A stretch of 64,000 nt of DNA from Brachynemurus nebulosus. Lineage: Eukaryota > Arthropoda > Insecta > Neuroptera > Myrmeleontidae. Below are positions 56,127-64,000 of the stretch, piece after piece. A model generated the notes under the pieces. The model was not told where the DNA came from. It saw nothing but the letters and a program-made list of their open reading frames with translations, and did no database searches. The stretch's first letter is position 1. Every line of letters begins with the position of its first letter. The DNA lies in contig JAPWDM010000001.1 of the NCBI GenBank assembly GCA_035578155.1, positions 74,900,972 to 74,964,971 on the forward strand, in the 5' to 3' direction. The position numbers and the translations under genes were made by a program.

Positions 56127-57926
56127 ATTTAGCGGACTTATAAAAAAATTTGTACACTTTTAATGAAAAAATATATTAAATTGAAAAATTCAACAGGTGG
56201 ACACGTGAGTGTACATAATTGTTTGTGGATCTGTATTTAATTTTTGGTTGGAAAAAGGTAATGATCTTGTTTTTTATTGCAAGACAATGTATGTTATAAT
56301 TATGCATCTTCAAAACTATTTTGTGCAGGTAATATACGAAATTATCAGTACAGAAAAAATAAATAAATAAATAAATAATTAAAAAGAAAAATAAGTCACC
56401 AGTACTAATGGTTGTTAAATAAAGATTGTAAAATATCTTAATCTGTCATCAAAAACATAACGGTTTGAGTTGAAAAAATTTTCCATGTGTATTATCGAAA
56501 GATATAAGAAAGATATATAACACGGAGAAAGAAGGAGCATTTTCCAAAATATTGGGCAACATTCGTGTGTGTATTATTTACATAACTCTATGGTGTAAAT
56601 AAACAGTAGCGGTTTTAATATAATTGAAAGTTTACCATTGCTATTAAAAAACAGTACAAGTGGTATATTTTACTTAAATTGTTCAAATTGATCGAATATT
56701 TACAATTTATGGCTACTTTTGTAAAAAAATTATGTTTTAGTTTATATTTTTGCACCCTAAATTGGACGTATCCTTTTTGATAAACTAAAGGTAGGTAGGA
56801 ACATGAATAAAACTATACATTTACTAATTTATCGTTTTATTAAATAAATAAACACAAACAAAATACAAAATTTTGAAATTACTTTTGTAGAGTATCAGTC
56901 ATTTTATATATAAAAGACGTCATTGAAATTAATTGTCAGTTAAATCAATATTTTAATTTTTAAACATTTTTACTTAATTTTTACAATATTTTCAATTTTT
57001 TTTTGTCTTTATTATCTCATGTTTAAAATAAAAAAAAGAATTGTTTATGTTTTATTGCTAAAAAATTGCTATCATCAGCCAAAAAAAAAAAACAGAAAAA
57101 ACAAAAGATTGTATATTGTCATACTAGCACATAAATTTGTCAATTCGTTGTGTCTCTTCATTTAAGGTAATTTCAGAAAACTTGGTCGTATGTTATGAGG
57201 ATTGATTAGAAACCGAAACAACAATATTAGATTTTTAGTCTGTCTGCTTGTCTACCTGTCTGCGTGTCAGCCTGTCTGTCTGCCTGCATGTTAGCTTGTC
57301 TTTCTGTCTGTCTGTCTTTCAAACTCGGAGGGAATTGACGATTTGCATTTTGTAGCCTTCTGCGCTACAATAATTTTTATACTGTTTTAATTTTATTAAT
57401 TTTCCCGTTGATAAATAACAATTCACTAAGTGTCTATCAATTTTTTCAATCGAGTTACTGGATGATAATCCATTGTAATGATTTATTTACTGGTGCATTC
57501 CTGGCTTGAGTACTGGCACATCATTTTATACACACATATTTACTTATCTAATATTACTAGAGAAATTAATTTTTTTTTAGCAGTTGTGTTTTAATTCTTC
57601 GTTTATGGATACGTATCTTCGTTTATGGTATGATACATATGTATGTGAAGTACGGTCACGTGACGGCCACTACTACCAATGATTACTAACACAAATACAC
57701 AATATCGCATCAATATAAAGTAAACCCAGTGCACGTATATAACATATTTTCTATCTCTTACTGGTTACACTGGTTCCAGTAGTATAGAGATAGATATGTT
57801 GTCTCTATTACTCTATGTTATTAAATTTATTATTATTTAATATATAGACAAAGCAGAAGATGTATGCAATACTTAACGTATCTATACATGTATAGTAAAA
57901 AACGTACACTGCATACATAGAACATA
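56127..57926. other. non-coding interior of the 8.9-kb element
   Basis: No ORF or RNA gene. Includes a TGTC-type microsatellite at 57238-57322 (CTGTCTGTCTGCCTG...) and AT-rich DNA. I see no Polinton-type gene in any frame. Confidence 0.5.
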
Positions 57927-58278
57927 AGTAGATAGGCTAGGAGAGAGCTGCGGCACCGCAAAACTAACCAACTTGAACCCTTTTGCCAATGTTTGAAATC
58001 GTGTGACTTTACGGTACTATACATTCCGAACTGATGAGTCATCAAACTGTATCGATGTGCAAACCTTGACCTTTGACCCGGCACGTACCGAGTACATGTA
58101 TTTAAAATTTGTTGTTGACATTTGACCCCAACACTCGCTCATACTGTTGGCCTTGAAATTCCAAAGACATGAGTCATCACCAGCAACCGAATTAATTTAT
58201 GTTAACTCATTATGCGTCATCACAATTTACTTATAACAATTTCATTTTGTGTTAACCCATTACCAGCCAAACCTAACG

Positions 58279-58327
58279 CATGCGCAGACTGAATTTAAGT
58301 ACACGACGCATGCGCAGACTGAATTTT
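58279..58327 (+). repeat. direct repeat with GCATGCGCA motif
   Basis: ACGCATGCGCAGACTGAATT occurs twice, 28 bp apart, and is mirrored in the right arm (61507-61553). GCGCATGCGC-like palindromes resemble NRF-1/EWG binding sites, so a regulatory role in the TIR is conceivable. Confidence 0.5.
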
Positions 58328-58329
58328 AG

Positions 58330-58793
58330 GTTACAATTTGATAGATGGGGTACACTACCGCGTCAAAAATGTGGGGTTACCCTAACTCGGGGGTGGCCCC
58401 AAACTTTTGACACCGTACTGTACTTAAATTTTTGGTACACTGCCGTGTCAAAAGTGTGGACCCCCCTGGCCAAAAAGGTATCCTATCACTTTTTGAAGCG
58501 TACTGTACGTGCAAACCTTGACCCCAACACGCGCTTGCCTTAATTGCGTCATCTTAAACGAACTATCACGTCAAAAAATGTGGGGAATACCCTAACCCAG
58601 GAGTGGCCCCAAACTTTTGACACCGTACTGTACTTAAATTTTTGGTACACTGCCGTGTCAAAAGTGTGGACCCCCCTGGCCAAAAAGCTATCCTATCACT
58701 TTTTGAAGCGTACAGTACTTATTTTGTGTACGTGCAAACCTTGACCCCAACACGCGCTTGCCTTAATTGCGTCATTTTAAACGAAAATCGGGG
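58330..58793. repeat. ~220-bp tandem repeats, left arm
   Basis: The unit contains CCAAACTTTTGACACCGTAC, TTTTGAAGCGTAC and TTGCCTTAATTGCGTCAT. Two units, with the GCGTC landmark at 58546 and 58769 (223 bp apart). Confidence 0.85.
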
Positions 58794-58799
58794 AGGCCG

Positions 58800-60205
58800 C
58801 TAAATTTTGTGGGGGCACTGTACCATGCGCTAGCCGCAATCATGACTTCAGACTCTAGACTCCAGGGTCCAGATGTCTGACCGCTACTGTACTGCCGGAA
58901 ATTTGGGTGTCAACTGTAACTCAGGGGTTTTTTTGTATATTTAACCTTGGAAAATTCCAGGAATTTTTATCAGTTTTAACATAAACAAACAACTAATAAT
59001 TAAATGTTTGTTTTAGCTGAATTATGATCGTAAGACTCATATAAGGAGTTTTTTGGTATAAGAAAGATGACGTCATGGAATATTAATGAGTTAAAAAATT
59101 GTTTAGTAAAGAATATCACCCATTGTAGGCCTCAAGCAAGAAATTATTTTTATCAGTTTTAATACTTTAACATTTAACCTACAGTGACCAATTTTTTAGT
59201 TAACTAACAGAAGTTCTTGAATTTTTGAATTTGACTGTAGCACAAAACTGTTTCTATATCAAACGAAAATTATCTGAAATAATTCAGTATGTACATATGT
59301 ATAGACTCTGTATATTAAAAATATTTTATGTATACACTCTGTATATTGAGAATAAGAAAGAAAATTTGTATATAATTTTAATTTTTATGAATACTAGTAA
59401 ACGAATTGTATAGCCATTTATGAATAAGTATTAAATCTAATTATAAAATAATTTATAAATATTGCAAAAAATTTGTTTAATCAGCAAAATCAATGTATAT
59501 CATTTTAATACTGATACATATTTATATTAGGGTATAATAGTATTGTATTTAACATTTTTAAACAGAATAAAAGTTCAATTTTTGGTTTTAAATTACTATA
59601 AGTTAAACACGACGCTTAATATAAAAATGATAACAGCATTGAGTTTTACTAAATTTTTAAGTCTGTAAAATCAAAATTTTTTATAGACTAGAATATTTTG
59701 AATTTGCTACTCTATCATTAACATACAAATAATATCATGTATATATAACGGGTGTATATTTAGTATTTTTAATAAATATTTTAGTATACAGGGTGTATCA
59801 TGAAATATGCTTTTCAATTAGAATAATAAATTTCATAAGATTTTTGTTAATACTCTTATAGGTTAACGAAAGAAACTTTTTGCTGTAAAAAAATAGGGGA
59901 ATGCAGGGTAATAATTAAATAAAACGCACATATTTTTTTTTAAAATTTTATTTATAGAATATGTATACAAAAAATTAAATTGCTTAAATCTATATATTAA
60001 AATCTATTTATTTTCCATATAAAAATTTTTTAAAAGAATACAATTTTCTAATGAACAAATTTTATCTGAATGAAGCATACAGCGTCTTGAATAATATTCA
60101 TCTCGCAGAATGGAAATCTTCGGTACATCAAATATTTCTTCCAAATTCAAAATCCACGGCTGGTTTTCGGTACCATCAAACAAACTTGATATCCATTTCT
60201 TCTTT
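58800..60205. other. AT-rich interior of the nested element
   Basis: No ORF with family features. Holds short repeats of CTCTGTATATT (59306, 59337) and AT-rich DNA up to the (GTG)n tract. Confidence 0.5.
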
Positions 60206-60256
60206 GTGGTGGTGGTGGCGGTGGTGGTGGTGGTGGTGGTTTTTGTGGTGGCAACT
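60206..60256. repeat. (GTG)n microsatellite
   Basis: GTGGTGGTGGTGGCGGTGGT and related units, interrupted by TTTTT, ending about 55 bp upstream of the small ORF. The Trp/Val-rich ORFs over it are artefacts. Confidence 0.9.
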
Positions 60257-60309
60257 CATAATTTATTTAAGCGACGTGCTGTAACAGAAATTGGCAGTGT
60301 ATTGGCAAA

Positions 60310-60672
60310 ATGTCTGAACAACACGGTGTTGAGTTAAGTATAAGTGATCTGTGGACCACTTTTACTGCCACTGATACAACAATGGATCCGGTTTTGGAGA
60401 AGTTGAATAAACTTGGTGCTGGTAAACCATTCAAATCGCTATCTACACTCAAACCGTATGAAACGTGGAAAATTCTTGATGTACGACGCATGGAAACTCG
60501 ATATGGGCCAGCGGTTGCGGTGGAACTTGCAGATGCTCAAGTGTTCCTTCCAAAACGATTCGCGGATTTGGATGAGCAGACCATTCAATGTTTACGTACA
60601 GGACAATATTTTATTACATATAAAGGAACTGATTCTAGTGGTTTTTTACATATTGTGGAATTTAGTAAATAG
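60310..60672 (+). CDS. intact 120-residue protein of unknown function, possible OB-fold
   Basis: MSEQHGVELSISDLWTTF... with a second Met at residue 25 (MDPVLEKLNKLGAGKPFK) that may be the true start. The core is YETWKILDVRRMETRYGPAV, then AVELADAQVFLPKRFADLDE, then TGQYFITYKGTDSSGFLHIV. Alternating beta-like segments and the conserved-looking TRYGPAVAVEL / VFLPKRF pattern remind me of small OB-fold ssDNA-binding-like proteins scattered in arthropod genomes; this is inference from pattern only. Codon usage is more GC-rich than the flanks, and the frame is clean within heavily decayed DNA. It is the only gene between the two TIRs, so it is either cargo or a replication/packaging helper of the element. 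Confidence 0.7.
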   Translation: MSEQHGVELSISDLWTTFTATDTTMDPVLEKLNKLGAGKPFKSLSTLKPYETWKILDVRRMETRYGPAVAVELADAQVFLPKRFADLDEQTIQCLRTGQYFITYKGTDSSGFLHIVEFSK

Positions 60673-60840
60673 CTATCACATGTATGATGTTAGATGTAAG
60701 ATTAAGGTAACTGTCAGATATGAAAATGAATTGATTTACTTTTTAATTTTAATACTGTAAACGTATATTTCATTAAAAAATAAATTATTTTACGTATAAA
60801 TTCTTATATTGTTCTTATTTTACAACACATTTGCGTTTAA

Positions 60841-61470
60841 AATGACGCAATTAAGGCAAGCGCGTGTTGGGGTCAAGGTTTGCACGTACACAAAATAAGT
60901 ACTGTACGCTTCAAAAAGTGATCGGATAGCTTTTTTGACAGGGGGTCCACACTTTTGACACGGTAGTGTACAAAAAATTTAAGTACAGTACGGCGTCAAA
61001 AGTTTGGAGCCACTCCTGGGTTAGGGTATTCCCCACATTTTTTTGACGTGATAGTTCGTTTAAGATGACGCAATTAAGGCAAGCGCGTATTGGGGTCAAG
61101 GTTTGCACGTACAGTACGCTTCAAAAAGTGATAGGATACCTTTTTGGCCAGGGGGGGTCCACACTTTTGACACGGCAGTGTACCAAAAATTTAAGTACAG
61201 TACGGTGTCAAAAGTTTGGGCCCACTCCTGGGTTAGGGTATTCCCCACATTTTTTGACGTGATAGTTCGTTTAAGATGACGCAATTAAGGCAAGCGCGTG
61301 TTGGGGTCAAGGTTTGCACGTACAGTACGCTTCAAAAAGTGATAGGATACCTTTTTGGCCAGGGGGGGTCCACACTTTTGACACGGCAGTGTACCAAAAA
61401 TTTAAGTACAGTACGGTGTCAAAAGTTTGGGGCCACCCCCGAGTTAGGGTAACCCCACATTTTTGACGCG
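60841..61470. repeat. ~211-223-bp tandem repeats, right arm
   Basis: Same unit as in the left arm, inverted. GACGCAATTAAGGCAAGCGC starts at 60844, 61067 and 61278, so there are three units here against two on the left. Confidence 0.85.
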
Positions 61471-61908
61471 GTAGTGTACCCCATCTATCAAATTGTAACC
61501 TAAAATTCAGTCTGCGCATGCGTCGTGTACTTAAATTCAGTCTGCGCATGCGTTAGGTTTGGCTGGTAATGGGTTAACACAAAATGAAATTGTTATAAGT
61601 AAATTGTGATGACGCATAATGAGTTAACATAAATTAATTCGGTTGCTGGTGATGACTCATGTCTTTGGAATTTCAAGGCCAACAGTATGAGCGAGTGTTG
61701 GGGTCAAATATCAACAACAAATTTTAAATACATGTACTCGGTACGTGCCGGGTCAAAGGTCAAGGTTTGCACATCGATACAGTTTGATGACTCATCAGTT
61801 CGGAATGTATAGTACCGTAAAGTCACACGATTTCAAACATTGGCAAAAGGGTTCAAGTTGGTTAGTTTTGCGGTGCCGCAGCTCTCTCCTAGCCTATCTA
61901 CTAACATA

Positions 61909-63234
61909 TCAGATAAATTTTCCGTCTAAGCAAAATTATATTCACATGTATATCATATTATATGTATGTAATACTAATACTAATACTACTTATAGACTAA
62001 TTAGTCTCAAAAACGGACGTTAAACGCATTATTATTATTATTATTATTATTAATACTAATAATAATTAATAGATTAATTTTGTGTTTAAATATTATTTAG
62101 TAGTTTGATAAATTGGTAATGATAAGATGATAACAGATGTTTTTTTAAATTTACTTATTTGCAATTTGATAGATTTTTAGAAATTTTACCTATATACATA
62201 TCACTAATTGACTAAAATATTCTCATTATTTGTGTCCCTTTTTTGTGCATTTTGCGAGAAATACAAACAGGTAGGCTAAAATATTTATTATTAGGTAGAT
62301 TGTATTAGAATTAGAATTGATATTAGAAATTATCAGTAAAAATCAGTAACCTATCCTAATGGTATTTAAATAAAGAATGCCTATTGGTACGAATTATATT
62401 TTAAAATTATCATTTTTAACTACTTTTTGAAATAATTTTTATAACATCAAACCGAAATTATCTATTCAATAGATTCTTGTATATATGTATGTATGTACAA
62501 ATTATTTCATACACATCTTGCTTTGACTCAAATTCCATATTAAATTGGTTGATATGTGTCTTCAATAGGGTACTTGACTAAAGTTACAAAAATATTCTAA
62601 AAGCATTGTTTTTCCAGATCAGTTAAATGATTTTTTTTTTTATTTTAGGTAGTCTGTAAAAAAAACCGTCAAAAAAAAAATAACCCTACAATTTTAAATG
62701 AGAAAAAGGCCGGAAAAACACCTCACCATAGTGACGTCACAGTTTAAAGCAACTAAACGTCAATGTCAATATTTATTACCTCAAAACTTTGATTATATTC
62801 ATAAAATGTCAAAGTAAAAGCAAGTATTTATTTGAATTCTGGTCGATTGTTATTACTATATATATAAACTAATAGAAATATTCAAAAGAAAACAGTTTCA
62901 CCTCATCGATGAAAATATTATCCAATTCGGCATATCTAGCTACAAAATGTTACGTTATATTCAAAAAATGGCGCGTTTTCGCTAACTTGAATATTTGTTG
63001 AAAAATGGCGATTTTCAAAATAAAATTTCTAAATAGTTATCAAATTTTTTGTGTTTTATCATTAAAATTGGACATATGTAATGAAAATGCATAGAATTAC
63101 TTAGCATTTGACACAAATTTTAAATACATTCAAGTACCGTATTATATTAATCTATTCTATTCGCCATTTCAAAAAATTTGATAACTATTTAGAAATTTTA
63201 TTTTGAAAATCGCTTTTGAAAATGTTTTCTTGTA
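61909..63234. other. non-coding interior of the 8.9-kb element, right part
   Basis: AT-rich, with an (ATT)n tract at about 62028-62051 and runs of TACTAATAC just before it. Around 62980-63220 an inverted pair (AAAATGGCGATTTTCAAAAT and AAAATTTTATTTTGAAAATCG-like DNA) is seen. No ORF. Confidence 0.5.
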
Positions 63235-63585
63235 AAGAAAAACGCCTACGTACAAGTAAAGAAAAAAAAGTCGGTCAGAGTAACAGAAAAGGAAAACATC
63301 TACAGACGTTCAAAAAGGTCAGGTAAAGTAATAGAAAAGGAAAGCGTCTATAAACGTCCACACAAAAAGAAAAAATGACGACGTACGGTAAAGGTAAAAA
63401 AAAAAAAATTGGCTACGTTGATAAAGTCAACGTCATCGCCTGTAAGTATGAAACAAAAGAAATGGCGACGTATGATAAACGTCCACACAAAAAAAAGGCG
63501 ACGTATGTATGTACGTATGTACTTACATACGTACAACTTGTCTATGAGACGATGATCTCTGACCCCGTCGTTGCCTTTATTGCGA

Positions 63586-63640
63586 TCTGTCTCTTTTTAG
63601 CATAATATGTATTCCGTCTGTCTCTTTTTAGCATAACAGT
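63586..63640. repeat. short direct repeat in the right arm
   Basis: CTGTCTCTTTTTAGCATAA occurs twice, 31 bp apart, inside the arm segment that has no counterpart on the left. Confidence 0.8.
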
Positions 63641-63820
63641 TCGTGTCAATTCTCCTCTTCCCTTCGTCCTGCTATTAGAGATCGTCGTCTGATAGACAAA
63701 TAGTATGCACATACATACGTATGTACATACACACGTATGTACATACATACGTGTATCATATCACCCTATATTTAGGCATACTACACTGCGTCCTCAAGTT
63801 GCCCAATACCTACTAATATA

Positions 63821-64000
63821 TATACATAAATTTTGTAAAATAAATGTTATATTTCTTTGCTACATCCTGGACTTGAAAAAAAAACCTACAGCTGTATGAG
63901 TTACATTGGTAAATTTTTAAGAAATAAAAAACAATGTTAAATTATTTGGTAGTGAAATATGTTTTTGCGGCTATTCTTATACTTTCTTTAGAATTAGTCA
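63821..64000. other. continuation of Harbinger-2 beyond the insertion
   Basis: AT-rich DNA without ORFs. By the TSD it should rejoin the intron upstream of the 54777-54934 exon. On minus CCAGGATGTAGCAAAG might be exon edge, but that is weak. Confidence 0.4.

Larger units (their letters stand above)
57927..61902. mobile_element. 4.0-kb nested element, 6-bp TSD AACATA, ~900-bp TIRs
   Basis: Starts AGTAGATAGGCTAGGAGAGA and ends with its mirror at 61902. AACATA flanks both sides (57921-57926, 61903-61908). The arms 57927-58793 and about 60837-61902 are near-identical inverted copies. The right arm is longer because it has one more unit of an internal tandem repeat. The middle (58800-60830) has one intact ORF. 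Same terminal AGTAG and TSD length as the host element, so one superfamily. Confidence 0.9.
54941..63814. mobile_element. 8.9-kb long-TIR element, 6-bp TSD, AGTAG ends (Polinton/Maverick-like termini)
   Basis: Starts AGTAGGTATTGGGCA and ends with the mirror ...CAATACCTACT. AATATA flanks both ends (54935-54940, 63815-63820). The outer ~80 bp and an inner block (about 55375-55615 versus 63238-63530, with GACGTTGACTTTATCAACGT) are inverted copies, but the middles of the two arms are unrelated and bordered by GTATGTACATAC repeats. 6-bp duplications, long TIRs and 5'-AG ends are Polinton/Maverick traits. No polymerase, integrase, protease or capsid gene is present, so it is non-autonomous. The only good ORF lies in the nested copy. 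Confidence 0.8.
53140..64000. mobile_element. Harbinger-2, inverted sister copy, interrupted
   Basis: Subterminal DNA at 53207-53340 mirrors that of Harbinger-1. It carries a HARBI1-like pseudogene on plus and the tail of the MSANT partner on minus, i.e. Harbinger-1 in reverse order. An 8.9-kb element interrupts it from 54941 to 63814. Sequence from 63821 to the window end should be its continuation. Confidence 0.6.

Noticed and set aside
58280..58744. Plus-strand ORFs starting MRRLNLSTRRM and MRHLKRTITS, and mirrors at 61096-61549
   Set aside because: They simply follow the ~220-bp tandem repeats in both arms. They are repeat-derived frames, not proteins.
54941..63814. Calling a complete Polinton/Maverick or an integrated virus
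   Set aside because: Only termini and TSD length fit. No polymerase, integrase, protease, ATPase or capsid frame is visible in any of the six frames.

Overview
The window reads as a piece of an arthropod, most likely insect, nuclear genome. It is AT-rich and has spliced, heavily decayed coding sequence, no operons and almost wall-to-wall transposable elements (TEs). No housekeeping gene is recognisable. The only non-TE-looking coding sequences are a broken multi-exon gene of an uncharacterised multicopy arthropod family with a PIN-like nuclease motif (minus strand, 11137-17060), a YqaJ-type exonuclease fragment (25907-26142) and a small intact 120-codon ORF (60310-60672).

Left third (1-17.4 kb): a 149-bp tandem duplication; a 3.4-kb pogo/Tc5-like DNA transposon (3683-7066) whose terminal inverted repeats (TIRs) look like tRNA genes; a 2.75-kb element with ~625-bp TIRs (7347-10101) holding a Penelope-like retroelement fragment with a hammerhead ribozyme motif; then the PIN-like gene, split by three elements nested inside one another (11993-15500, 12026-15010, 12654-14529).

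Middle (17.8-53.1 kb): a Harbinger transposon (MSANT/Myb-like partner gene on plus, HARBI1-type transposase on minus) expanded from a few kb to about 35 kb by two LTR/Copia insertions, each with matching LTRs and a perfect 5-bp target-site duplication (TSD): Copia-1 at 18763-29897 (AATAC) and Copia-2 at 32265-53069 (GATTT). Copia-1 carries a hairpin-ended insert, a 7.3-kb element with ~915-bp TIRs, a TTAA-type element and a dead mariner. Copia-2 carries a Jockey/CR1-type LINE (itself split by a TA-flanked MITE). Its (ATT)n tail then received a poly(A)-ended element and two R4/Dong-clade retrotransposons, one with an intact 1396-codon ORF.

Right end (53.1-64 kb): a second Harbinger copy lies head-to-head with the first across a 133-bp palindrome, and is interrupted by an 8.9-kb element (54941-63814) with AGTAG...CTACT ends and a 6-bp TSD. 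That element contains a second one of the same architecture (57927-61902, 6-bp TSD AACATA, ~900-bp TIRs) whose only intact gene encodes the 120-residue protein. 6-bp TSDs, long TIRs and 5'-AG ends are the hallmarks of Polinton/Maverick elements, so these may be very reduced, undescribed non-autonomous relatives.

All coordinates and motifs were read by eye. Family names come from remembered motif patterns, not from database searches.
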